From Citrifermentans bremense R1 (GTDB taxonomy: Bacteria > Desulfobacterota > Desulfuromonadia > Geobacterales > Geobacteraceae): 36,115 nucleotides of DNA. The translations under genes were made by a program, and so were the position numbers. This document shows, piece by piece, positions 22,465-30,308 of the stretch (positions are counted from its first letter, which is position 1; each line of letters opens with the position of its first letter). Where the stretch lies: contig NZ_AUGE01000033.1 in the NCBI RefSeq assembly GCF_000426865.1, forward strand, positions 1-36,115. The letters are read 5' to 3'. Below the pieces are notes generated by a model. That model made no database searches, was not told where the DNA came from, and worked only from the letters and a program-made list of their open reading frames with translations.

Positions 22465-24877
22465 TTCTTGTCCTCATAAGTTTGAGTGAATTGCCGACCA
22501 CGCAAACCGAACTGAGCGCCATGGCGGCTGCAGCATATACCGGCGTCAGCCGCCCGGTCATGGCCAAGGGGACGCCGACCACGTTGTAGAGAAAGGCCCA
22601 GGCCAAATTTTGCCGCACCACGGCCATGGTGCGCCGCGCCATCCGGTGGGCCTCGGCCAGCCGCTCCAGGTCGGGCTTGGCGAGCACCAGATCGGAGGTC
22701 TCCATGGCGATGTCGGTCCCCCCCGCGACGGCGCAGCCGACGTCGGCAGCCGAAAGCGCCGGGGCGTCGTTGATGCCGTCGCCCACCATAAGGACGGTTC
22801 CCCCTTCCTCGCGCAACCTCTCGATCTTCGCCGCCTTCTCCGCCGGGGAAAGCTCCCCCCAAGCCTTATCTATCCCGGCGGCGAGCGCCGCTTTTTCGGT
22901 GCACTCCTGCCGGTCGCCGCTGAATAAAAGCGTCCCGATCCCCCCCCTCTTGAAGTAGGAAACGAGCGCGGGCGCGTCCTCCCTGATCCGGTCCTTCAAC
23001 ACCAGCGCGCCGCAGTAACGCCCCCTGCGCGCAACCCCTACCACGATCCCCCCCTCCGGCGACTCGACCCGTTCGGGGACGCCGCCGGCGCCGGTCCGCT
23101 TCAGGAAAGAGACGCTGCCGACGGCGACTGCTTCCCCGGCGACCCTCCCGGTCACCCCGCCGCCGGCGAGGCTTACCAGCTCCTCTCCCACCGGGTAGGC
23201 GACGCCGTTTGCCTCGGCGTACTCGCGCACCGCTTTCGCGATGGGGTGCAGCGAGCCGCGCTCCACCGCAGCGGCCAAGGCCAGTACCTCGCCGCGGGTA
23301 AGCCCCTGCGCCGGCTGGACGTCGACCAGCATGGGAGTCCCGCAGGTGAGGGTGCCGGTCTTGTCGAAGACTACGACGGTGACCCGGCTCAGCCGCTCCA
23401 GGATGTCCCCTCCCTTGAAGATCACCCCGGCGGAGGCGGCGGCGCCGGTCCCGGCGAGGATGGCCGTGGGAGTCGCGAGGCCAAGGGCGCAGGGGCAGGC
23501 GATGACGACGACGGCTAAGGCGGTCATGAGGCTCCGGCCGAATTCTCCCCCTTGAGAGAAATGCCAGCAGAAGGTGGCGACGGTCAGGGTGAGGACAGCG
23601 GGGACGAAATAACCGCTGACGCGGTCCGCCAGACGCTGGATCGGCGCGCGGCGGCTCTGCGCCTGCTCCACCAGGCGCGCCACGCGGGCGATGAAGCTCT
23701 CCTCCACCTCTTTTTCGCAGCGCACCCGGACGGCTCCGGTCAGGTTGCAGCTTCCCGCGATCACCTGGTCTCCGGCCTGCTTGTAGAGGGGGAGCGGCTC
23801 GCCGGTCGCGGCGGATTCGTCGACGTCGGTGGCCCCTTCGGCTATGGCGCCGTCGACCGGGAAGCGCTCTCCAGGGGAAACCAGGATCAGGTCGCCCGGA
23901 CGCAAAAGGGAGGGGTCAACCGGCTCCAGCTCCTCTCCCTTGAAGCGCTGCGCTTCCCCTGAGCAAAGCTCCATGAGCCTCTCGATCCCGCTGGAGGCCC
24001 TCCTTTTGGCGGCGTTTTCCAGGAGCCTCCCTATGAGGATCAGGGTGACGATCATCGCCGCGGTCTCGAAGTACACCTCCTCCCCGGCGAAGGTGGCATA
24101 GACGCTGTAGCCGTAAGAGGAGAGGGCGCCTGTGGCGATGAGGAGCTCCATGTTGGGGGATCCGTTGACGATGCCGCGCCAGGCGCCGCGCAGAAAGGGC
24201 CAGCCGCAGTAAAAGACCACCGGCGTCGTCACAAGCCACGAGAAGAGTTGCAGGTAATTCTTCATCTGCTCGTCGATGCCCAGGAAGTAGCCGGCGTAAA
24301 GGGCGAAGGCGTAGGCCATGAGCTGCATGGAGAGAAAGGCCGCGGTGCCGAAACGAAAGAGGAGATCCTTGTGCTCGTTCAGCGCCACCTCTTTGGCTGC
24401 GTTGCGGGTGTAAGGGCGGGGGAGGTAGCCCAACTCGTCGATCCTGGAGAAGATCTGCGCCGGCGAGGTGCGCGAGCCGTCGAAAAGTACGCGCGCCCTC
24501 CCGGTGGCGTAGTTGACGCGGACTTCTTGAACTCCGGCAATCCTTCCGATGATTTTTTCGTTGAGCCAGACGCAGGAGGCGCAGCGGATGCCGTCGATGA
24601 TGATGTCGATGGCGCTCGCTGACCCCGCTTGGTAGACGAAGCGGGCGAGGTAGCTCTCCTGGTACTTACCCTGGAAGGCCTGCGGGGAAAGGCCACTCTC
24701 CCGCCACTCCCTGCGCCGGTAGAAGTCCGCGAGCCCGGCACCGCTGATGACGAGGTAGGCGCCATGGCAGCCGTGGCAGCAAAAGCTCAAGGTGGCGTCT
24801 GCCGCGCGCTCCTCCACCAGCGCCCCGGCGGGGATCTCGGCTCCGCAGTGAAAGCATGGGAATCGGGCGGCCGTCAA
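22457..24877 (-). CDS. ccoI: CcoI copper-exporting P-type ATPase for cbb3 assembly
   Basis: The 806-residue protein begins with a Cys-rich region (FPCFHCGAEIP, then FCCHGCHGAY), followed by an HMA-type metal site IRCASCVWL (Cys99, Cys102). Eight helices surround the ion site CPCALGLATP (near 459), the phosphorylation site DKTGTLTCG (near 502) and the hinge GDGINDAPAL (near 697). The N-terminal extra Cys cluster separates CcoI/FixI from housekeeping CopA. It moves Cu+ to the periplasm for the CuB centre of cbb3 oxidase. It overlaps ccoH by 4 nt and ccoS by 8 nt. Confidence 0.95.
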   Translation of the reverse strand: MTAARFPCFHCGAEIPAGALVEERAADATLSFCCHGCHGAYLVISGAGLADFYRRREWRESGLSPQAFQGKYQESYLARFVYQAGSASAIDIIIDGIRCASCVWLNEKIIGRIAGVQEVRVNYATGRARVLFDGSRTSPAQIFSRIDELGYLPRPYTRNAAKEVALNEHKDLLFRFGTAAFLSMQLMAYAFALYAGYFLGIDEQMKNYLQLFSWLVTTPVVFYCGWPFLRGAWRGIVNGSPNMELLIATGALSSYGYSVYATFAGEEVYFETAAMIVTLILIGRLLENAAKRRASSGIERLMELCSGEAQRFKGEELEPVDPSLLRPGDLILVSPGERFPVDGAIAEGATDVDESAATGEPLPLYKQAGDQVIAGSCNLTGAVRVRCEKEVEESFIARVARLVEQAQSRRAPIQRLADRVSGYFVPAVLTLTVATFCWHFSQGGEFGRSLMTALAVVVIACPCALGLATPTAILAGTGAAASAGVIFKGGDILERLSRVTVVVFDKTGTLTCGTPMLVDVQPAQGLTRGEVLALAAAVERGSLHPIAKAVREYAEANGVAYPVGEELVSLAGGGVTGRVAGEAVAVGSVSFLKRTGAGGVPERVESPEGGIVVGVARRGRYCGALVLKDRIREDAPALVSYFKRGGIGTLLFSGDRQECTEKAALAAGIDKAWGELSPAEKAAKIERLREEGGTVLMVGDGINDAPALSAADVGCAVAGGTDIAMETSDLVLAKPDLERLAEAHRMARRTMAVVRQNLAWAFLYNVVGVPLAMTGRLTPVYAAAAMALSSVCVVGNSLKLMRTRNG

Positions 24878-25335
24878 TTGAAGAACACCACCCTTTGGCT
24901 CGCGCTGGCCTCGCCCCTGGTGAAGAGGAGCACCCCCTGTATCTCACTCTGGGCGGATACCGGCAACGAAGTCCGGAATACCCCAGGCGCGCTCTCGGCA
25001 AGCTGCAGCGGCAACGCAGAGCTGTCCGTTTTTTTGCCGGGGTGCAGGGAAAGGCTCCCTCCGGCAACCGGCGCTCCCTTCTCGTCGCAGACGCGAACCA
25101 GCAGATCGCGCCCGGCAAGCGTCGCCGTCAGGGTCCATTTGAGCCCGGGGTTCCTGGCGCCGCTTCGGGTGCGGTCGTAGTTGAGCCCGTTGCGGTAATA
25201 GTCGGGATCGGTAACACGGCTCGCGAGCATCCCGGAGGCGAAAAAGGTAGCGGCCATGCCGGCGATGAAGATGCCGAACAGCGTCACTAGGACGACCCGA
25301 TAGCAGCAGGCGGTTTTGGTGGTGCGCTTGGTCAT
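24874..25335 (-). CDS. ccoH: FixH/CcoH-like assembly protein
   Basis: The 153-residue protein has one membrane helix (about 14-36), then VTDPDYYRNGLNYDRTRSGA, the typical FixH opening, and a periplasmic beta domain (LTATLAGRDLLVRVCDEKGA, SLSLHPGK). FixH/CcoH is a stable helper bound to cbb3 oxidase during assembly. It sits between ccoG and ccoI as in known ccoGHIS operons and overlaps ccoI by 4 nt. Confidence 0.88.
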   Translation of the reverse strand: MTKRTTKTACCYRVVLVTLFGIFIAGMAATFFASGMLASRVTDPDYYRNGLNYDRTRSGARNPGLKWTLTATLAGRDLLVRVCDEKGAPVAGGSLSLHPGKKTDSSALPLQLAESAPGVFRTSLPVSAQSEIQGVLLFTRGEASASQRVVFFN

Positions 25336-25351
25336 GCTTTTTCCCTTGTCG

Positions 25352-26575
25352 TTACTCCACTGCCACCGGGAGCGGCGTCGCCGCCAGCACCCTTCCTTGC
25401 GACACGAGCCTCAGTTCGGCGTTCAGCGCCCTCGCCGGCGCCGGTTTCACCTTGAGCGCCAGGTCCACCTTCCGGTTCTGGTTCGCAGCGAGTTGCAACC
25501 CTTGCACCGGCCCGATCAGCTCCATCTGGCGCCCCGGCAGCGGCGCCACTTCCAGCGAGAAGCAACCGGCGCGGGTGGCGCGGTTCTCCAGGTAGACCGT
25601 GTAGAAGTTGACCAGGGATCCGTCCGGGAACCGCTTCACCTCGGCGCCGGCGCTACGCTGCAGCTTCAGGGTCGCTTCCTTTCTTCCCGCGACGCCTGCG
25701 GCCAAGGCTAACGCCAATAGCAGCAGCACCGCCCCCAAAAGGAGGGCTTTGCGGTTCAGACGGACCGGCTCCCCCGGTGCGTTTCCGAAGCTGTAACGGA
25801 TGAGGCCGGAGCATCCGCGCTTCTCCATCACTTCGCGGCAGGCGTCGAGGCAGCGCCCGCAGTTGATGCACTCGACCTGCAGCCCGTCGCGGATGTCGAT
25901 TCCCATGGGGCAGGACCTGACGCAGGCGCCGCAGCGAAGGCAGGCATCTTTTCGGGCCGGGTCGAATTCCAGCGTCAGGGTGCCGCGCTCCATGGTCATG
26001 AGCTGGATCCTGCCGTAGGGGCAGACGCTCTTGCAGAAGCTCCGCCGCACCAAGGCAAGGTCGAGGTACACCAGCAAGAACACGGTGATGAGGGTGATAC
26101 CGGCGACGGGGCCGATACCGCCGGCGATGAGCCGCTGGAAAAACTGCGGCGGCGCGATGAAGTACCAGACCAGGTTGCAGGCTACCAGTGCTGAGAGGGC
26201 AAGGTAGGAAAGGTGGCGCGCTCCCCGCTGCCAGCGCGCGGGCTTAAGCCCCCCGAGCCTTGCGTTCATCCAGTCGGCCAGGTCGCACAATGTGGTCTGG
26301 GGGCAGAGCCAACCGCACCAGACCCGGCCGAAGAGCATGGTGACGAACAAGAATCCAAAGACCAGGATCAGCACCACGATGAGGAAGAGGTAGAACTCCT
26401 CGATGCGGAGGCTCGCGCCGAAGAAGAGGAGGGTCCTGCTGCCGGCATCCAGGCGCAGCAGCGATTGCCCGCCTATCTGGAGAAACGGGATCGCCAGCAG
26501 GAGGAGCGAGGCCAGCCACTGTACGCCTTTGCGCCAGGGGGCCAGGCGCCCGCTCCGCTTGTTCCCTTGCCTCAA
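25352..26575 (-). CDS. ccoG: CcoG-type iron-sulfur cbb3 accessory protein
   Basis: The 407-residue protein has about five membrane helices and four Cys groups: CGWLCPQTTLC (87-97), CKSVCPYG (181-188), CLRCGACVRSCP (212-223) and CINCGRCLDAC (236-246). The last two are standard [4Fe-4S] sites. A C-terminal periplasmic Ig-like domain follows another helix near 275. CcoG/RdxA/FixG reduces Cu2+ for delivery to the oxidase. The start overlaps the ccoP stop by 4 nt (26572-26575). Confidence 0.93.
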   Translation of the reverse strand: MRQGNKRSGRLAPWRKGVQWLASLLLLAIPFLQIGGQSLLRLDAGSRTLLFFGASLRIEEFYLFLIVVLILVFGFLFVTMLFGRVWCGWLCPQTTLCDLADWMNARLGGLKPARWQRGARHLSYLALSALVACNLVWYFIAPPQFFQRLIAGGIGPVAGITLITVFLLVYLDLALVRRSFCKSVCPYGRIQLMTMERGTLTLEFDPARKDACLRCGACVRSCPMGIDIRDGLQVECINCGRCLDACREVMEKRGCSGLIRYSFGNAPGEPVRLNRKALLLGAVLLLLALALAAGVAGRKEATLKLQRSAGAEVKRFPDGSLVNFYTVYLENRATRAGCFSLEVAPLPGRQMELIGPVQGLQLAANQNRKVDLALKVKPAPARALNAELRLVSQGRVLAATPLPVAVE

Positions 26576-27063
26576 AGCGACAGCACGAACTGCACGAGCC
26601 CCTGCACCTTCTCACCGGAGAGGTCGTTCTTGAAGCCGGGCATCCCGCCGGGGCGGCCGTCGACGATGCTGCTGGTAACGTCCGGGGCGGTCCTGCCGTA
26701 TTTGAACTGCTTGCGGGTCAGGTCGGGGCCGATGCCTCCTTTGCCGTCCGCTCCGTGGCAGGCGACGCAGCGTTCGGCGAACTCCTTCTTACCTTCGGCG
26801 ATCAGGTTGGTGCTTCTGATCTCCTCGTTGGCGCTGCGCGGCGCCGCTTTCTCCAGTTTCTCCTTCTGGACCGCCAGCCGGGCCTCCTTGGCCTTCTTGA
26901 TCGTGTCGAACTCGGCGTAGGAACTCCAGCCGCTGAACAGGTAGTACCCCATGAAGGGGACGGCCCAGAGGATGAGCCCGTAGAACAGGATCCTGAAGAC
27001 CAGCGGGGTTTTCTTTTCCGGGCGGTACCTGATGCCGTCGTACTCCTTATTTTCGTCGGACAT
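26572..27063 (-). CDS. ccoP: CcoP, short monoheme form
   Basis: The 163-residue protein has an N-terminal cytosolic piece, one membrane helix (about 22-45) and a single heme-c site CVACH (99-103) with Met ligand in MPGF (141). Usual CcoP has about 300 residues and two hemes. Here one heme domain is missing, and the upstream CcoO carries an extra one, so the complex would still have three c hemes. It follows ccoQ with a 17-nt overlap (27047-27063). Confidence 0.88.
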   Translation of the reverse strand: MSDENKEYDGIRYRPEKKTPLVFRILFYGLILWAVPFMGYYLFSGWSSYAEFDTIKKAKEARLAVQKEKLEKAAPRSANEEIRSTNLIAEGKKEFAERCVACHGADGKGGIGPDLTRKQFKYGRTAPDVTSSIVDGRPGGMPGFKNDLSGEKVQGLVQFVLSL

Positions 27064-27232
27064 CTCGTCCTCCTTTGCCGTTCTCTTTCGGGTGATCGTC
27101 GTCCATCATCCGGTACTTCGGCTCCTCGCCGCTGGCCTTGTGCTTTTTGCTGTAGGTCCGCGCCACGATGGCGGCGAAGACGAGGAAGAGCAGGATGGTG
27201 ACTCCCAGGTAGTAGATGCTCGCAAGATCCAT
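27047..27232 (-). CDS. CcoQ/FixQ-like small membrane subunit
   Basis: The 61-residue protein (MDLASIYYLGVTILLFLVFA...) has one membrane helix and a charged cytosolic tail with KYRMMDDD. Size, topology and position between ccoO and ccoP fit CcoQ, which stabilises CcoP in the oxidase. Sequence conservation in this family is low, so position carries most of the weight. The tail motif EEPKYRMMDDD resembles the PKxRML(D/E)DE tail of CcoS. Confidence 0.75.
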   Translation of the reverse strand: MDLASIYYLGVTILLFLVFAAIVARTYSKKHKASGEEPKYRMMDDDHPKENGKGGRDVRRK

Positions 27233-27233
27233 A

Positions 27234-28094
27234 TCAGCGCCTGTGCACGGATTTGATGTAGGTGACCACCTTCCAGGTCCTATCCTTCCCTAGCGAGTCG
27301 CCGAAGCCGGGCATGCCGGCCTGGGTGCCGCTGTAGATGATGCCGAAGACCGCCGCGTCCGGCTTGTCCATGTCGCGCAGGTCCGGTCCCACCTCTCCCT
27401 TCAGCCCCTCCCCGTGGCACTGGGCACAGTGCTCGCTGTAGAGCTTCTTTCCCTCCGGGAGCACTGACATGTTGTCCTGGTAGGGGTTCTTCAGCTCGCC
27501 CAGCACGGCGGCGCGGCCGGTCTTTCTCCAGGGGATGTCGTTTCCGACCTTCTGCAGGTAGGCGACCATGGCGTCCAGCTCCGTCTTCCCCTTGAGCGCG
27601 TCCAGGTCTGCCTGGGTATAGGGGAAGTTGAGCGCCTTCATCTTCCGCTCGCTGAGGCTCGAGTCGAGCGGCTGGTTCATGAAGGCATAAGCGGGCATGT
27701 TGGAGCGCGGCACCATGGAACGGGGATCCTTCATGTGCTTCACGTGCCAGGCATCGGGGTACTTGCCGCCTATTCGGGCGAGGTCCGGCCCATTTCTCCG
27801 GGAGCCCCAGAGGAAGGGCTGATCGTAGACGAACTCGCCGCTTTTGGAGTACTCGCCGTAGCGCTCCACGTCGGATAAGAGCGGCCGCACCGTCTGGGTA
27901 TGGCAGTTGTTGCACCCCTCGCGGATGTAGATGTCGCGCCCCTCAAGCTGCAGCGGCGTGTAGGGCTTCACCGAGGCGATGGCGAGTTTGGGGTCGTTGA
28001 TCCACCGGAAGGGGACCACCATGGTGATGACGGTGCCGACCAGGATGGTGGCGGTGGCCAGGAGCAGGAAAACGATCGGTTTCTTTTCTATCAT
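27234..28094 (-). CDS. ccoO: CcoO with an added C-terminal heme-c domain
   Basis: The 286-residue protein starts with a membrane helix (about 7-27). It then has the CcoO domain: GRDIYIREGCNNCHTQTVRP (heme 61-65), FLWGSRRNGPDLARIGGKY, and RSNMPAYAF (Met133). Normal CcoO ends near residue 200-240. Here a second heme-c domain follows, with EGKKLYSEHCAQCHGEGLKG (heme 223-227) and MPGFGDSLGK (Met261). That domain is like those in CcoP, while the local CcoP has lost one. It is the second gene of the operon, 12 bp after ccoN. Confidence 0.92.
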   Translation of the reverse strand: MIEKKPIVFLLLATATILVGTVITMVVPFRWINDPKLAIASVKPYTPLQLEGRDIYIREGCNNCHTQTVRPLLSDVERYGEYSKSGEFVYDQPFLWGSRRNGPDLARIGGKYPDAWHVKHMKDPRSMVPRSNMPAYAFMNQPLDSSLSERKMKALNFPYTQADLDALKGKTELDAMVAYLQKVGNDIPWRKTGRAAVLGELKNPYQDNMSVLPEGKKLYSEHCAQCHGEGLKGEVGPDLRDMDKPDAAVFGIIYSGTQAGMPGFGDSLGKDRTWKVVTYIKSVHRR

Positions 28095-28106
28095 GGCGTC
28101 TCCTCC

Positions 28107-29510
28107 CTAGGCCGGCTGTGCGGCGCCCTGCGTCTTGGCGCCCGCGACCGTCTTCCAGATGTTGTAGAGGAACACGCAAAGTCCGGCGAGATACACCACC
28201 CCGCCCAGGGCTCTTATGTGCCAGTAGGGATAGATCTCGATCATGGTCTCCATGAAGCTGTAGTGGAGGCTTCCGTCCGGGTTGGTCGCGTTCAGCATCG
28301 CCGCCTGCTGTACACCTGCGATCCACATGCTGATCGAGAACATCAGCTGCCCGGTGAGCACCAGCCAGAAATGGATGTTGGCCAGGCGGATGCTGTAGAT
28401 CTCGGTGCCGTAGATGCGGGGGAGGGTGTAGTAGATGGCGGCGAAGAGGACCAGAGAGACCCATCCCAGCGTCCCCATGTGCACGTGCCCCGGGACCCAG
28501 TCGGTGAAATGGATGAAGGCGGAGAAAGTCCTGATCGACTGGGAGGGGCCCTGCAGCGTCTGCGCCCCGTAGAAGGTGATGCCGAAGATGAGGAACTTGA
28601 CCAGGTAGTTCTCGCGCATCTGGTGCCACTGGCCGTTCATGGAGAAGTAGCCGTTGAAGACCGCGGCCCAGGAGGGGGCGATCAGCATCACCGAGAAGGC
28701 CATGGCGAGCGTCTGCACCCAGTCGGGGACCGGCGCCCAGAGCAGGTGATGCGCGCCGGTCCAAAGGTACATGAAGATGAGGCTCCAGAAGGCGATCACG
28801 CCCATGCGGTGGCTGTAGATGGGGACGCCGGTCGCCTTGGGGAGGAAGTAGTAGAAGATGGCGAGCGGTGGAGTGGTGAGCACCATGGCGACGGCGTTGT
28901 GGCCGTACCACCACTGCACGTTGGCGTCGTTGGCCCCCGCGTAGGCGGAGTAGGACTTGGTGAGCGACACGGGAATGGAGGCGTTGTTCACCAGGTAGAG
29001 CACCGCGACGCCGACCAGGGTGGCCAGGATGTACCAAAGCGAGATGTACATCTGCTCCTCGCGGCGCTTGACGATGGTCATGACGATGTTGACCGCGAAG
29101 ATGACCCAGACCACCACCACCAGGCTCGCCACCGGCCATTCCAGCTCGGCGTACTCCTTGGAGCGGTTCATGCCGAGAGCCAGCGTCACCGCGGCGAGCG
29201 CTATGGCCAGGTTGAAGAGCCAGAGCTGGACACGGGCGAGGCCCGGGCTCCAGATGCCGGTACGGGTGAGGCGCTGGGTGATGTAGTAGAAAAAGGCCAT
29301 GAAGCTGCCGATCCCCCAGCCGAAGATCCCGGCGTTGGTGTGGATCGGGCGCAGCCGTCCGTAGGTCAAGTAGGGGGGGAGGTTCAACTGCGGGAAAGCG
29401 ATCTGGAACGAGATCAGCACGCCGACCAGGACCGCCACGAGACCCCACACCATGCTCCAGGTGATGAACCCCTTGACGACGTCGTCCGCGTACCCTTCCT
29501 GTTGATTCAT
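28107..29510 (-). CDS. ccoN: cbb3-type cytochrome c oxidase catalytic subunit CcoN
   Basis: The 467-residue protein has about twelve helices and the heme-copper ligands: GRLRPIHTNAGIFGWG (low-spin heme His57), VQWWYGHNAVAM (CuB His), YSHRMGVIAFWSLIF (region of the cross-linked Tyr), WTGAHHLLWAPVPDW (CuB His pair), and FTDWVPGHVHMGTLGW (heme ligands). It reduces O2 to water with high affinity and pumps protons. AGGAGG lies before the ATG. It opens the operon. I saw no clear FNR box (TTGAT-N4-ATCAA) in the roughly 140 bp upstream. Confidence 0.96.
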   Translation of the reverse strand: MNQQEGYADDVVKGFITWSMVWGLVAVLVGVLISFQIAFPQLNLPPYLTYGRLRPIHTNAGIFGWGIGSFMAFFYYITQRLTRTGIWSPGLARVQLWLFNLAIALAAVTLALGMNRSKEYAELEWPVASLVVVVWVIFAVNIVMTIVKRREEQMYISLWYILATLVGVAVLYLVNNASIPVSLTKSYSAYAGANDANVQWWYGHNAVAMVLTTPPLAIFYYFLPKATGVPIYSHRMGVIAFWSLIFMYLWTGAHHLLWAPVPDWVQTLAMAFSVMLIAPSWAAVFNGYFSMNGQWHQMRENYLVKFLIFGITFYGAQTLQGPSQSIRTFSAFIHFTDWVPGHVHMGTLGWVSLVLFAAIYYTLPRIYGTEIYSIRLANIHFWLVLTGQLMFSISMWIAGVQQAAMLNATNPDGSLHYSFMETMIEIYPYWHIRALGGVVYLAGLCVFLYNIWKTVAGAKTQGAAQPA

Positions 29511-29824
29511 GCCAGCCTCCTGAATGTGGATGCTATCAGTAACGCCAAAGACGGGACAACCAATCTCACAACCGCTGCGACGTCCGCTGCAACTTTGCCG
29601 TCATCAGTCATAACCTGTCGGATCTTAGCGCTTTTTCAGTATCCTATATGCCTGTGACAGATGGTTTGAGAGTAAAGAGTCGGCAACAACTTGTTAGTTT
29701 ATGGTGCAAAACGAGTTTAGCAAGTGGCGCATCGGTATACGTTGGGATCACTGTTGCCCGGGATGAGGGACGCACGGCGACAATGTCACCATGCCGGCAC
29801 AGCAATGACCGGAAGGAGACGTCC
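29511..29824. other. Intergenic region between ccoN and the 22-aa peptide gene
   Basis: This gap of about 310 bp should contain the ccoN promoter on the minus strand and one for the plus-strand peptide. No strong -35/-10 pair, FNR site or hairpin stood out. A plus-strand open frame entering from 29648 has no ribosome site and is not believed to be coding. Confidence 0.4.
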
Positions 29825-29893
29825 ATGAGCACCCGCGAATTCATCTACTTCTATGCAGGAGGTGGAGCTCTTCTTTTCTTATCTGTGCTATGA
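29825..29893 (+). CDS. Possible 22-aa membrane peptide
   Basis: The frame reads MSTREFIYFYAGGGALLFLS and then VL before TGA. It has a good AAGGAGA 6-7 nt before the ATG and one hydrophobic helix with a charged start. It lies between the oxidase operon and hcp. It may be a real small membrane protein, for example a small oxidase-associated subunit, or the remains of a longer gene. No family was recognised. Confidence 0.4.
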   Translation: MSTREFIYFYAGGGALLFLSVL

Positions 29894-29916
29894 GCTAACT
29901 CCACGTTTCAATGACC

Positions 29917-30099
29917 TTACTTGCCGCCTTTTTCCTCATCCAGCGGTTCCGGCTTGCAGAGCACCCCCGCCTTGCGCGCCGCGCGGGCGCACTTGCGGCA
30001 GACGAAGCGCGGTGCCGACACCAGTTTCTTCAATTCCTTGAGGTTTTCCTTTATTTCTTCCTTGTTCCACTTGCATAGAGGCTTCTCTTCCTTGGACAT
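29917..30099 (-). CDS. Small Cys-motif protein (60 aa)
   Basis: The protein begins MSKEEKPLCKWNKEEIKENL behind AAGGGAGA and has four Cys: LCK at residue 9, then RFVCRKCARAARKAGVLCKP. The CxxC plus later Cys could bind zinc or another metal. It is highly charged, soluble and has no signal peptide. It lies divergent from hcp with 210 bp between the starts, so the two could share control. No family name is known to me. Confidence 0.65.
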   Translation of the reverse strand: MSKEEKPLCKWNKEEIKENLKELKKLVSAPRFVCRKCARAARKAGVLCKPEPLDEEKGGK

Positions 30100-30247
30100 T
30101 GCTGGATCTCCCTTAGATGTTGGCTCATCCTTTGTCTATGAACGGGCTAGGACAGGTGTCACACTCTCTCCCTGCAACGGGCAAGGAGTATTATTGGTTT
30201 AAATTAATCTATATTTGGTTGGTCGAGGGTTGAAATGACATTCTTAG

Positions 30248-30290
30248 TCGTTATAGTAGATCGTATTTCGTTATCTTTTATTACTATAAT
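30248..30290 (+). promoter_or_regulatory. hcp promoter with repeated sequence elements
   Basis: A perfect TATAAT (30285-30290) lies 18 nt before the hcp start. Upstream are two TCGTTAT direct repeats (30248-30254 and 30268-30274), exactly 20 bp apart, and TTATAGTA (30251-30258), which is inverted as TACTATAA (30282-30289). The -35 region matches consensus poorly, which suggests activator control. No standard HcpR or FNR box was seen. Confidence 0.45.
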
Positions 30291-30308
30291 GCCAAAGGGG
30301 GAAGCAAT

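Noticed and set aside
29511-29650. FNR box upstream of ccoN
   Set aside because: No TTGAT-N4-ATCAA match or near match was found on reading both strands.
27900-29657. Long plus-strand open frame opposite ccoN and ccoO
   Set aside because: ccoN and ccoO on the minus strand carry all heme and copper ligands; the antisense product is low-complexity, Gly/Asp/His-rich.
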